Below, one piece after another: positions 1 to 12,420 of a stretch of DNA of 64,000 bases. The notes beneath the pieces were generated by a model, which was given only the letters and a program-made list of their open reading frames with translations, did no database searches and was not told the origin of the DNA. Made by a program: the position numbers and the translations under genes. Within the stretch, counting starts at the first letter, position 1. Each line of letters starts with the position of its first letter. Source of the stretch: Plantago major (lineage: Eukaryota; Streptophyta; Magnoliopsida; Lamiales; Plantaginaceae); assembly GCA_026545765.1 (NCBI GenBank), contig CM048844.1:55276932-55340931 (forward strand), written 5' to 3'.

Positions 1-1190
1 GGAATGGCTGAAGAAATCTTTCCAGATATCTCCAACATTGAACCTTGTCTAATAGCTGATGAGGTAACACATACTTCCTGTTATACTTATGAAAGTGATG
101 AAGAGGGAATCAAAGATCTGGAAAAACTCAGAAGAGAACTTGATCTCTACGAAAGAGAATTTCTAATGATCCGAGCTAGATCCGAAAGTTTTGAAGAAGA
201 AAAGAATTCTCTTGAAAAGGAAAATTCTCAATTAATCAAGATATCTGAGAAAAAGGATGCTGAAAATGCATTTCTCAAGGCTCAGATATCTGAGACCGAA
301 AAGTCACATAAAGAAGCAATGGCCAATCTTCAAAAAAATGTGAAGATCTTCTTTCTGAGAATAAGGAACTCAAAAAGAAAGAACTATCTTTTCAATCTTA
401 TGCCAAAGCTAGTGACACTCTTACTGAAGTACAATCTTATTTAAGAGATCCTTCAGAAAAGAGAGGACTTGGGCTGGACACACACGCATAGCCCACCACT
501 CAATAAGAGTAATGAAGGACGAACTTTGTCAAGGTTTCAAGAAGGTGATTCCCAAACAATCTACGATCGTCGTAAAGCTAAGATTGTCGATAAAGGAAAG
601 GCAGTTGCGACCAAGCCTTTGTGGCAAAAACAAGTCCAAAGGAAAAATGTGGGAAATGTCTCTGAAAAGAAACATAACACTGAAAAGTGTAATCACCCAC
701 AGTGCTATGTCTCTCAAAAAGGAAAAATTGCAGGAGCTGACAAATTCTCCTATGTCACGTTTTCTGGAAAGAAAATAGATTATCCAGAGACTTGCTAATC
801 TGCTGAGAAGAAATCTCAGATAGCACCAGGTGATCGGAACGGTATTGGCTATAAAGCCATCGGGAAACAACTTGCTCGTGAATACAAACAAGAGCAAGAA
901 CGATGGTTAAAAGTTAGAATTGCTCATATCAATTATCAGAAGTGGAAGATAAATCAAGCCACTGAAAATCTGAATGCCAGGACTAGAAGAAATCTGGCTA
1001 GGAAAGCTAAGTTTACTGAGAAGCAGACTCAGAAACCTGACAGGTATCTGAAAGCACCAAATGGAGCACCAAGGAACACACCAAGGAATAAAATAGCTCT
1101 TAACAACAATGATACAAATCATTTAACTAGGATTCCTCCTTATGTTCCTGTTAGACAAAAGAATGTTCCTAAGAAATTCATTCAAAAATG
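1..1190 (+). pseudogene. gag: gag C-terminal part, copy 1
   Basis: This is the distal part of the nucleocapsid gene. The first 146 codons, read from position 4, give an acidic segment and then about 90 residues rich in E, K, L and S with heptad spacing, a predicted coiled coil. The frame then breaks; pieces continue at 469-798 and on to about 1190 with basic, Q/K/R-rich sequence. Equivalent regions are 29690-30890 in copy 2 and 54360-55600 in copy 3. The zinc knuckle visible in copy 2 lies upstream of the window here. The breaks at about 440, 800 and 1188 make this a decayed reading frame. The function of the coiled coil is unknown; particle assembly is the obvious guess. Confidence 0.75.
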
Positions 1191-1266
1191 AATTCCTACT
1201 GGAAGATTCTTTAGTCCAGATGGTTCCATTGTTGGTATGAGAACCTAATCTCCTGTTTCCTGTTTT

Positions 1267-4200
1267 GTGCAGAACACTCTAAAGACTAATTCAAAGTGGC
1301 ATTTTGATAGTGGATGTGGGAAGCACATGACAGGAGACAAAGCAAATCTGATTGACTACAAAATTTGCAATGATGGACCAATTATCAGGTTTGCTGGAGG
1401 AGATGAAAATCCAACCATAGGTTTTGGCAATTTGAAGTTTGGAGCCCTTACAATCTCTGAAGTACTTCATGTAAAGGGATTGAAATATAATCTCCTTAGA
1501 ATGAGTCAACTAGTGGACAAAGGGTACACTGTCAAGATCAAGTCAAAACTATGTAAAGTGATTGACAATGAGTCAAAGCAGACAGTCTTGGTTGCAAGGC
1601 GTAAAGGAAATCTTTATGTTGCTGATTGGGCATCCGCCACAACCGAAGAATGTCTCATGGTGAGTCAATCTAGCCACACTGAAGAAAATTGGCTATGACA
1701 TAAAAGAATGAGTCATTTGAATTTCAAAACTCTGAATAAGCTAGCCAAGAAAGAGTTGGTGGTTGGTTTACCCAAAATGACATATAGAAAAGAAGGTGTA
1801 TGCTCAGCTTGCCAAATGGGAAAACAATCCAAAACATCTTTCAAGTCTAAAACTAGACATTCCAGTGCAAGGCCACTGCAAATGTTGCATATGGATCTGT
1901 TTGAATCCTCTGTAACTAGTTATGCAGGAAAGAAGTATGGTCTGGTTGTTGTTGATGATTACTCAAGATTTACTTGGGTTGTCTTTCTCAAACACAAATC
2001 TGATGCAAGGGTTGAGATACCTAACTTGTCAATAAGCTCAAGTCATGAAAATGACAAGGTATATGTAATCGTAATGCACTATGGTACCGAAGTTTGTGAA
2101 CCAAAGACATCAAAGAGTTTGGTACCGCAAAGGTATACAACATCAACTATCTTCAGAAGGACACCACAACAAAATGGTGTTGCCGAAAGAAAGAATAGGA
2201 CTCAAAGAAGCAAAGAAGAACAATGCTTATTACATCAAATAAGTGAAATCTATTGGGTTGAAGTCAAACACAAAGATGCTACACTCAAAATAGATGTCTG
2301 ATTAACAAACACCATGACAAAACTCCTTACAAGCTTTTCATTGGTAGACCCCCAAGTATCAAACATCTAAGGGTGTTTGGTTGCAGATGTTTCGTTCTCA
2401 ACAATGGAAAAGAATACTTGAGAACATTTCAACCAAAGGCAGATGAAGGCGTATTTCTTGGTTATTCTCTGAATAGCAAAGCCTACAGAATCTACAACAA
2501 AAGAACACAAAAGATCGAAGAATCTGTTCATGTAGTGTTCTATGAAGGAAACAAGAAAGTACTCTTAAATGATGATCTCTCAGATAGGTTCAAAGAACTA
2601 ATGGTTAAAGATTCTGAAAAAGGATCCTCAGAAGGAAACAATTCTATCATTCAAGTAGAGGATGAGTCTGACGATGAAAAGCAACCTATGCTTAGTAACA
2701 ACCAGATGACTCTAAGACATGATGAAAAATTTCCTATGAGAACTCCATAAATGGAACAGATTACTGAGAACCTTCATCATGGAGAGGTATCTGAAAATGA
2801 GATTGCTGAAATACATGTCCCAGATATCTCTAACACTGAAAAAGTGTCAGATATCCATGGCATTTCCCATGAGTCAGATATCTTAGATACTGCACAAGTA
2901 TGTCATCAAGATCATATTGAGTCACATTTAAATCAAAATGATATTGATCCTACTAGTTCAAAACCCATTATGAAATGGATAAGAAATCATCCTGCAAAGG
3001 ATGTGATTGGTCCCATAGACCAAGGAGTTAGAACTAGAAGAGCAATTGCTGAAAAAGCAAATTGTCTCTATGGATGTTTCATCTCAAACATTGAACCAAA
3101 GACTATAGAAGAAGCATTAAAGGATCAAGATTGGATCTCTGCAATGCAAGAAGAGTTGGATCAATTTGAGAGAAACAAAGTCTGAAAACTGGTTCCATTT
3201 GATGACAGAATATCTGTAATCGGAACCAAGTGGGTTTTCAGAAACAAAATGAATGAGTCTAGTGAAATAACCAGAAACAAAGCTAGGTTGGTTGCCAAGG
3301 GATTCACCCAGACTGAAGGACTAGATTTTGATGAATCTTATGCACCAGTTGCAAGATTGGATGCAATAAGTCTTTTTCTAGCCTTTGCAACTCATAATGA
3401 CTTTACAGTTTACAGATGGATGTCAAGAGTGCATTCCTAAATGGTGAACTTGCTGAAGAAGTGTATGTTGAGCAACCACCAGGTTTTGAAGTTTCCTCAG
3501 AAAGTAGGATGGTCTATAAGCTTCAGAAAGCTCTGTATGGGCTGAAACAAGCTCCAAGAGCATGGTATGATACATTGGCCAGATACCTACTCGAAAGTGG
3601 TTTCAAGAAAGGAGATGTTGATAAAACACTCTTCACATTGAACCATGATGGAAAACTACTTTTAGTTCAAGTATATGTTGATGACATTATATTTGGATCT
3701 AAAGACAAGCAACTTTGTGAAGACTTTTCTGAACTCATGAAATGTAAATTTGAGATGAGCATGATGGGAGAATTGAATTACTTCCTAGGGCTACAAGTCA
3801 AGCAACTCAATGATGGAATATTCATTAGTCAAACAAAGTATGCAAAAGACATGCTCAACAAGTTCAATCTAAAGCCTTCTGAAAAGAATGCTAAGATACT
3901 AATGAGCATTGGAACCAAGATGACCTATACTGAATCTGACAAGAGTATTGAAGAATGATTGGGTCTCTACTGTACCTCACTGCAAGTAGACCTGATATTC
4001 AATATGCAGTTAGAGTGTGTGCTAGATTTCAGACAAATCCAATGCAATCACACTACAACATCGCCATGAAAATATTGAGGTATGTAAAGGGTACTGTAGA
4101 AGTTGGATTGTGGTATCCAAAAGATAGTGGATTGAGTTTGGTTGGCTATTCAGATGCCGACTATGCTGGATCATTGCTTGATAGGAAAAGCACCTGAGGA

Positions 4201-4728
4201 ACTTGTCAATTGCTTGGTGCTAGATTGATATCTTGGTTCAGCAAGAAACAGAACTCAATTGCCACATCTACCACAGAGGCTGAATATATTGCTGCGGGAT
4301 GTTGCGCTTCACAAATATTGTGGATACAACAACAACTCAGAGACTATGGACTCAATGAAGAGAAAACTCCCATTTTCTGTGACAACACAAGTGCTATTGT
4401 TATAACTCAGAATCCTAAGTTTCATGCTAGAACAAAGCACATTGATGTTAGACACCACTTCATCAGAGACCATGTTGAAAAAGGCAATATAGAGATACTC
4501 AAGATTGGCACTGAAGACCAACTTCCAGATATCTTCACTAAGCCACTACAAGAAAGTAGATTCTTAGCCTTAAGACACGCCTCGACTAATGGAGCTACCA
4601 AAGAACTGAAAAAGTTCAGATATCTGAAGAAGATATCAAAGGAGAGAGAAAAGGAATCTGGAACGGGTATCCAGACAAGAGAAGAGGTATCTGGAACGGG
4701 TATCCAGAAACCAAAGGCTAAAGGGTAA
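1267..4728 (+). pseudogene. pol: copia pol polyprotein, copy 1
   Basis: Polyprotein of protease, integrase, reverse transcriptase and RNase H. Visible landmarks: the aspartic protease motif DSGC at 1306-1317; the GAG-pre-integrase HHCC region ending CSACQMGK near 1800-1820; the integrase core starting MDLF near 1890; RT with [12 protein letters not shown] from 3533; catalytic YVDD at 3674-3685; and RNase H with TEAEYIAAG near 4275. Breaks seen directly: a TGA for Trp at 1696-1698; loss of integrase frame in a scrambled patch at about 2020-2230; a stop before 2751; TGA for Trp at 3183-3185; a 1-base loss near 3412; a 16-base deletion near 3956; and TGA at 4195-4197. Catalytic residues survive individually, but no full polyprotein can be made. 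Frame then runs past the pol stop used by copies 2 and 3. Confidence 0.93.
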
Positions 4729-4770
4729 AATGACTATTTGAAGATCTCTGAGACGGGTAATCAGATATCT
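4650..4770 (+). repeat. Post-pol hairpins with shared ACGGG loop, copy 1
   Basis: Two near-identical units at 4657-4675 and 4690-4708 read tctgga-acgggta-tccaga, a 6-bp stem around an ACGGG-containing loop. A third hairpin at about 4745-4765 has a different stem (ctgag with a near ctcag partner) but the same ACGGG loop. Similar sets occur after pol in copy 2 (34245-34302 and 34341-34362) and copy 3 (58911-59003, three units, and 59040-59062). A conserved loop on changing stems suggests an RNA element; its function is unknown. Confidence 0.7.
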
Positions 4771-5398
4771 AGATCACTCAGTGAGGGGGAACACAAAAGA
4801 GAATAGTACAACTGTCTGCAGTCAACTACTCTCTTGAAATTTGTATTATTTCTATCTTTGTGTAAAACTATGAAAAGACAACAAGTATAAGATAAACTCA
4901 GATACAAACAGTGTTCTCATTCACACAGAAACGTGACTCAGATAGCTAATAGCCAACATTCATTAAATGGGCACAATTACAATTGTTGATTGTGATCATT
5001 GCTGAAGAAGCAATGGTGACCCTTGATGAAATGGGCGATTGATCTTTACGGCGGAGATTAATTCTCGGTAAATAGTGGACTGTTGAAATCCCAGCATGGC
5101 CCACTATGCATTTAATGCCGAACAAGCTTTTACCCACGCCTGTCTGCAATTCACAGATACTTACACACAAAATTGATTTGTATGTATATGTCTGTTTAGA
5201 TGTCTTTGCTATATATATAGGATTTTGGCTAAGGAAATTACTTTCGCCTAATCCAACATTCCGACTTGCACAAGAATAGCAAAAACCATTCTATTTTCTC
5301 TACAAATCTCTGCTCCCAAATTAGTTTTTCTGCAAAGAATCACTAATCTTACACCTTAATCTCTTTCAAACTTCAAAAAACTTACGATATATAAAGAG
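4729..5398 (+). promoter_or_regulatory. Post-pol spacer and accessory-gene promoter, copy 1
   Basis: No coding potential is seen. The stretch holds a purine-rich gtgaggggga at 4781-4790 that resembles a polypurine tract, then an AT-rich segment with a clear TATA box at 5210-5219 (tatatatata), about 180 bp before the accessory-gene ATG at 5399. A leader of short pyrimidine-rich repeats follows, and a second tatataaa lies immediately before the ATG. The arrangement recurs in copies 2 and 3 (TATA boxes at 34798-34809 and 59505-59514), so an independent transcription start is a reasonable inference. Confidence 0.6.
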
Positions 5399-8300
5399 AT
5401 GGCCCCCAAACGATCAACTACCCAGAAATCCCAAATTACTACTACTAGTACTGCTGAAAAGCAAACACCAAAGTTGGTAGTTATTAACAATCGATTGGTA
5501 GGGAACTTCAATCCCGATCATTGGACTTCAAATCAAAGAATGATTTGGGGTGGTGCCATGATCGAGGAATACCTCAGTGCTGCTGTTGATACTCAAGCCG
5601 ACAGAAAACTGATACTTGGCATGCTTGAAAAGGAAAAAATCAAGGGTTTTCTATCAGCTCTACCCAGTAGAATTTCTTCACTGGATGTGTTAGAATTCTA
5701 CAACAACTCCAGGATTATATCCTGTGTTTCTGAAGGCACTGCTATAGTGTCTATCAGAACTTCAGTCCAAGGAAAGGAAATCCTTCTGGACTTAACAACT
5801 TTCTGCAAGTTATTTGACCTTCAAAATCTTGGAAAGGATTTTGAAATAGACACCAAGGATGATGATCTCCTTGAAGGTGTAAAACAACTTTACAGTGATG
5901 TGTGTGATCTTAAAAAATCAGATACACCCACTGATTTTAAGCTTGCTGACATCAGAACCAGACATTTGTTGGTTCACTGGGATGTGTTGGCATGCATTCT
6001 TCACAGATGCTTTGATGGTCTACAAGGAGGTGCTGACCAGATAATCCAAGAACGCTGGATGATGATGTTCTTATTGCAACAACAAGACAAAAGGCTGGAA
6101 AACCCTTTCAATTGGGGAAAGTACGCCTTTATGAAATTTGTGAAGAAGATTCAAGGCTTTGAGCCTATAATCGCTAAGGGACTTGCTGAGCCAAAGGCCA
6201 CAGTAAGTTATGGTCTAAAGATATGCTACTTGCTGGAAAAGCTTGGCATTGAGCTCAGAGAGAAGGCTGACATAGCCAACAACAGTAACCTACTCTACAA
6301 ATATGAGTATATGAACATGATGAAAAAGGTTACTGGATCTCATAAAGGTTCCAAAAAGCGAAAGACTGAAGAGGTATCTGAGGGAAAAGTTGCGACCAAG
6401 AAGCCCAGAACTTCACGAAAGAATTCTGCTAGCAAATCAGAAGGCACACCCATTGAGGTTGTCGATTCCCAGATACCTGCCGTAGCTGCCGATGAACTCA
6501 TAAATGCAGATGAACTCATAAATGCTGCAAAAGAGGTATCGGTTACTGAACAAGTAGACTCAGCAAGAGAAAGTGCTTTCAGAAATGTGAAGACTATTGC
6601 CGAAAGCCTTGCTGATGAACTCATCAATACTGCTAAAGAAAGTAGTGATAGATACCAAGCCCTATCTGCAGAAACCGCAGGAATTATGGACCAATCAGTT
6701 CCCAATGTTGATGAGAACTCTGACGATGAAGATGATGAATTAGTCATTTCTCAAGTCCTAGAAAAATCAAAAAGGGCTAAAGTTACTGAAAAAGTAACTT
6801 GTGTAGAGGTATCTGAAGAAAACCTACCACAAAGTTCAACAAGCCCTACATAAAGGTTGTCAAGAAGCAACAAAGGTCCAAGGTAATCGGACAAATTACA
6901 CCATCGTAGTAACAAAGACCAAGTATTGAAGATGCTCGATGAGTGATAGCTTAGTGTTCGAGGATACCGCCATCGCTTCAACACTCAACAATTGCCTCAA
7001 GCACAACAACCACAACAAATGATGTGAATATCACGAAATGGTACTTGAGCTGCAGATACTAGCATCTTTCATTGCTGAAGAAAATCCTGCAAAAGAGCAG
7101 GTTCCCCAACTCAATGAGAGGATCAAACTGAGACATCTGCTCAAAATGATCAACCAGGGGAGGCAACTGAGTTGCATACTCAGGCAAGGTCTGAAGTACC
7201 TGAAACTTCAAACAAAGAAGATGAAATGGAACAACAAGACCAACGCATAGAAGGGTCACAAGTTCCAGAGACCAACCAGCCTGACATTACTCAGGTATCT
7301 GAATGGTTTAACTCTCTACTTGTGATATTTTATGCCACATAATCTTGTTATTTTAATAGAATTTCTTTGTTACAGGCTGATTTAGAAACACGAGAACAAG
7401 AGGAAGCTGAAAAGCTTGCCTCAGAAACTGAGAAGGAGGCTTCCACACCCTCACAACTTAAGGAATCTGAGCCTGTGCTACAGGTGATAAAGACTTCCTT
7501 AAGATATAATTTTTCAGACATTCGTTAATACACTTCACTAATAAGTGTTTGTTTCTAATATGCTCCAACTGAGAAGAAAAATGAAGAGACTGAAAAGTCT
7601 ATCTCTTCAGAGAGGAATCCAGAGGCTTCCAAGACCTCTGAGGAACAAGTATCTGAACCTTCTGTAGAGAAGGTATTTCATTCAGATATTTATACTCCTC
7701 AAAGAGCAATCTCTGATCATTTTTCTTAGATTAACACTTTCTACTTAACAGGTTCAAAAAGAAGTAGAATTTGTTGAGGAATTGCCCACTCAATCCTCAC
7801 AACATATGGAAATTGATTAGGCATCAAGGCCTTCATCACAAGAAAAGATTCCAGAAACTGCACAAGTTTCTGTGAGACAAACATCTGAGCCTCCAACAGA
7901 GGTAATTGACATCTCAGATATCTGATTTGTCAATAAAAAAAATTCTTGATAAAATTTCCTAAGTGTTATATTTTAATTCTCAGGTTCAAGCAGAAAGAAA
8001 GGTTGATGAGGACTAGACTTCCAAGTCTCCACCTCACAACAAGATATCTGAGGCAACCCCTGTCTCAGTAGTACAAGTCTCTGAGCTTGATGTACTCATT
8101 CAGGTACCTCAGAAACCTAACTACACTTGTACTCAGATATCTACACAAGTTTTGAATCTAACTCAGAACTCTTTCTTTCAGGCTCAAACAAGTGCCACGA
8201 AGGTCCATGATGATGAGCAAAAGGACCTACTTCCCTTCTTCAAAGCGCATATCCTGCCAAAGCACATTCAATGCTTCAAGAAATGGCAGAGGTTAAGGTG

Positions 8301-10920
8301 CTCAGATCTCTCTGAAATATTGAGAATCACAGATCAACCTACGAGACGAGCACGAGCTCTTGATTTGGAGAACTACATCCATGCAATGTTTCCCACGGAA
8401 CAGTATCAAGTTGCGACCATATTGCATAAGGATTTCTCCAGAGAAGTGGCACAGAAGTTGATTCAAGCCTTTAATCAGGCTGATGGTCAAACAAGATTAC
8501 AGATGGCATTCAAGCTAGTCCTGCCCCAGACTCTACAATTTATTCCTTCTGAACAAGAGGAGGTTAATGGGCAGAAGATCACTATTCCTGAAGTAATTAA
8601 TCTTGTATCTGAAGACGATGAGGAGGAAGATAGATGAGAATAACTTTGATGAACCTCCATCTGACCATCACAAAAAGGATGATGATAATGCCCCTGCACC
8701 AGGGACGGGACGGATTTCACAAGGACACAATGCCTCAGCTGTTGAAAAGCACACTGAGAGAACTTCACAGCAATCCCCTCCTCCATCTCCTTAAAAATCT
8801 AATCATCCAACTTCCCAACACAAAGTTACTACTGAACAAGTAGTTGAGCACTCTGAGGGAACAACTCAGAAAATAACAGATGCACAAGCCAGAGTTGCTC
8901 AACTCAAACAACTGTTGGAAGAAGAACAACAACTACATCTTCAACTGGAAGAAAAGATAGTTGAATCAAGAGCAAAGCTCCAGAAGATTGAAGATCAAAC
9001 AATCAAGGAAATGGAAGCTTATACTGAAATGAAAGAACTCCAGCTTGTTGTTCAAGCAATTGCTGAGGAATTAGATACTGAACAAGTATCTAATGACAAG
9101 CATGATGCTAAGGCTGCATTCCAAGAAGATGTTCCATCCTCCTCACTGAAAGGCAAGAAACCCATCTCTGAGATGGTTGCTGGACTAGAGAACATTGATG
9201 AAAATGTCCAAGAGGATGAAGATCACTGGGCTGATAACTCAGATGATGAAGAAGAAAAGACTTTGGCAGAACACCGCAATGAACACTTGGCGGTTTCACA
9301 TTTGAAAAGGAAGCTGATTGCTCCTGAAACATTCAGCAAACTGCCAAATGTCAACTCCAGTGAATACTTGAATAGATATCAAGTACTGGCTAAATTCAAA
9401 AAGGAATTATCTGCTCAAGACAAAGCCGCCATTGCATCCGTCCCTGCAGAAGTCATTCTTTATCGAGCTCATCACTCGTAGAACAACCACCTGGTCATTT
9501 CTCAGAAAGATCTAGGCATGGTTAGGGATGATGACCAACTCTTGGCTACAAAAGCCTTTGAAGAGGCTTGCTATGTCACCGAAAAGGATGTCGCTCAAGG
9601 CCCATCAAGCGTAGCTTCGATAAGGATACTGGTCTTATCAAACAAAATCAGGAGCTCAAGGCTGATCTGGAAAAGTTGGTTGCTGCTTACAACTATCTGC
9701 AAGGGAACTTTAACTCCTTTTCAGAATCATTTGTGATTCTTAGTCAGTCAACAATGACTAAGGGGGAAGAATATCAAGAGGCTCAGAGAGGAAGAGGAAG
9801 AGAAAACAAAAGAAAATCTGAACAACCACCTCTCAGAATAAATGAGCCCTCCTCCAGTCAGACTGCTCTATAGATAGTGGCCACCACTCAACTTCCTGAA
9901 CAAGGAATGATAACAAGGGCCAGAGCACAGAAACCTCCAAGGAGTACCAAGGCTCCAAAGAGAAGACAAGTAAGAGGGATTGATGAATCTTCTGAAGAAG
10001 AAGAAGAAGAAGGCCAAATCAAATCCCTGGGCAATGAAGAAGGCTGCAAAAGTCTCACAAGAATTGATCTTGATGATGATGATGAAGAGACTGATGAAGA
10101 TGAAGCTCCTATTCATATAAAAAGGAAAATTGATAGCCTAACTGAGCCCATAGCTGCAAAGCCTTTGTCAGCTAAAACACCCTCTGAAAATACCAAGTCT
10201 ATCCAGGGTGGTTCTTCAAGCATTACCCCAAAGGAGAATTGAAGACAAAGGAGGAACAGACTAAGAGCTAAACAAAGACAACTTCAACTACCACTCAGGC
10301 CTGAAGAAGCCAAGATTGAGTATGTGAAGACCAACAATGACTCCTCTGTCTACAGGTGCATAAATCAGAAGAATGGCTACTGGATTCTGGAACTCAGGCA
10401 TTTACTGTTAAATTCAAGGTTTCCAGAACCAATCCATAAACAGCTCATGGCATGGATAAAAGACAAGCCAATCTTGATTAACACCAACCACATCAAAGCA
10501 TGGTTGGATTTTGAAGTGATCAAGAGAACAGAAGCCATGACGAAGGACCTCTCTGATGAATGTCCTTATGGAAAGCCAGATGATGTGCACATAATTCCCA
10601 ACATTACTGGAACAGGCACAAGAGCAAGACTTGCTGTGGAACCCTATGAGTCCTTCTACTTAACTGAAGATCAATACAAGGGTGACATCAGATATCTGAA
10701 GATCATTTATGAATACTTCAAGCTATCAGATATCAGAATCGAGCATGCCTGGAAGTGGGGAAAGTATCTGTGGGTCAAGCACTTTGTCAAGAAAAATCCT
10801 ACCAAAACCTACAAGGAAGTCTGTGGATTTGCCAGAGACACAGAGATGATTGTCAGAACTCTTCTCTATGACTACTCTGATGATGTCAAAAGGTTTGGTG
10901 ATAGGAAATTTGCAGATTGA
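5399..10920 (+). pseudogene. Retrotransposon accessory gene, multi-exon, copy 1 (broken)
   Basis: Exon 1 opens at ATG 5399, after the TATA-bearing leader, and is open to 6853. About 300 N-terminal residues look globular and are followed by basic clusters KKRK and KKPR (nuclear-localisation-like) and an acidic, coil-prone tail. After a scrambled stretch at 6840-7030, exon 1 ends at 7294. Further exons: 7376-7483, 7562-7672, 7752-7901, 7984-8103, and 8182 to the stop at 10918-10920. The last exon carries an acidic tract after INLVSE, coiled-coil segments, an acidic run of Ser and Glu, and a conserved roughly 180-residue C-terminal domain (10324-10917). Breaks: a lost splice acceptor before 7562, TAG codons in exons 4 and 5, frameshifts near 8630 and 9480, and stops near 8794, 9871 and 10240. 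I do not recognise the family. Confidence 0.75.
7295..8181 (+). other. Five-intron segment of the accessory gene, copy 1
   Basis: Introns inferred from GT-AG borders and alignment with copy 2: 7295-7375, 7484-7561, 7673-7751, 7902-7983 and 8104-8181. Exon lengths between them (108, 111, 150 and 120 nt) are all multiples of three, so every intron is phase 0. The second intron ends in aatat where copy 2 has aacag, so its acceptor is lost. Intron sequence is T-rich, with typical pyrimidine tracts before the other acceptors. Confidence 0.7.
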
Positions 10921-11291
10921 TCCATGGAGCTGTTTTGAAGTCTTGAAGATTTTGAAGACTTGAAGACTAGTTTATTAGGATGTCTACTAGGAGCTTGGTT
11001 ACTCCTATTGTCCGAATTTACTATGTATTTTTGTATCTTGCTGACTGAGCTAAATTGTATTATGTACTAAATTTATCTGTAAGCTTTCTCTGTATCATAT
11101 CTGATGAACTTACTCTCAGATATCATTCTTTATAAAAGATAACTTGTCAGCAAAGATCACACCTTGTGATTTGGTTGATGTTTACTTTCTGCACTTAATT
11201 ATATGAACTTAAAGATCATAAGAAATGATTAAGTAATGGATTGTTTCCTCATCCAGATTTGTAATAGGTCAGATAGTCATCGTTGACTGAT
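10921..11291 (+). other. 3' untranslated region before the polypurine tract, copy 1
   Basis: Non-coding, AT-rich sequence between the accessory-gene stop and the polypurine tract. It contains several copies of the direct motif ttgaagactt and of agatatc-type palindromes. It is closely matched by 40608-40978 in copy 2, so it is part of the element and not inserted DNA. Confidence 0.7.
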
Positions 11292-11307
11292 CAAAATGGG
11301 AGAAATT
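11292..11307 (+). promoter_or_regulatory. Polypurine tract, copy 1
   Basis: The purine run caaaatgggagaaatt lies directly against the first base of the 3' LTR (tgttagg). It is the expected primer site for plus-strand DNA. Compared with copy 2 (aaaaagggggaaaatt) it is interrupted by a T and has lost two Gs. Confidence 0.8.
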
Positions 11308-12031
11308 TGTTAGGAATATCTGTTTAGATTTTGATCAGCAACCTAATGACTTATCTTAGCTCAGAAAGGTGGTTAGTACTCTTGGTTCACTTGAACACTG
11401 TAAAAGAGGAAACTCACTAAGCATGATAGTCTAGCAAATCGTGTATAGGATGTTAGGTCTCGAAATGTAATTTTTATTTTCTAAAGAAGACCAAGAAGAA
11501 GACTTCCAGCAGGAAAAGTTCAACGGATTTGAAGATTTGAAGACTGCACAAGATTGCTGAAGACCAAGGTTTTTCAGATACCTATGTCCAGATATCTTGA
11601 AGAAACAAGTGTTTCGAAACACAAGTGTTGCAAAAGATATCTGAGAATAAAAGGTTTCTGAGACGAGGAAAGTGCCCACATATATCTACACTCAGATACC
11701 TTGGATATAAACTATGTTTTTGAAAAAGAAATATTTTATAACAAAGTTGTTTCAACAAATGGTATCTGGAATTATGATAATCGTTGGAAAAGAACATGCA
11801 AAGTTTCAGAAAACTCTGATTGTATAAAGATCTCTGATACCATGCATAGTTCCATTGGCACTATAGGACAAAATATAGTACAGTGCATTAAATGCGCAGA
11901 CAGAAATGTCTGAACAAAAATGGTAGCTTCTGAAGAAGAAGACAAACCTGCTACAGTACTATATTCAGATATCAATAGTTTGAATTTGACTTAAGCCTAA
12001 CGAATACTATTCAAATGGCACTCAAATTCGT

Positions 12032-12040
12032 CTATAAATA
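12032..12040 (+). promoter_or_regulatory. LTR TATA box, copy 1
   Basis: The sequence ctataaata is conserved at the same LTR position in 27336-27344, 41750-41758 and 52190-52198. It marks the likely RNA polymerase II start of the genomic RNA about 30 bp downstream, near the conserved cttagactgcttgag. Confidence 0.75.
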
Positions 12041-12420
12041 TCAACACTTAGACTGCTTGAGAACACACACACAGAACACTGAACTTACATTGAATACTCA
12101 CACAAGCTCTCTCAAGCAAACTACTTACCTTCAAGCTTTCTGTTGCGACCAAAGCTCTTGATTCTAAGTAGCACAAAAGTTCTAAGTGTCATGATCCTTA
12201 ACAAACATTGTTATATGTGAAGGAGTTGAACTAAGATTTCATATCTTAGATTCATTCTATGGAACACTTACAATAGACTTGGGTCAGTAGAGAACAAGAT
12301 ACCATACATTGAAAAGTGTATTAAGTATACTTGATTCATAGAGCAATCTAAATAACTGAATAAGTTATTTAAGAAGCTCACCTGACAAACAAACCTAAAA
12401 CCAACACCATATTCGGCATG

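Noticed and set aside
6340..6747. A 135-residue minus-strand frame rich in Ser
   Set aside because: Antisense of the Glu/Asp-rich accessory exon, and the same happens at 36042-36317; composition is explained by the sense strand.
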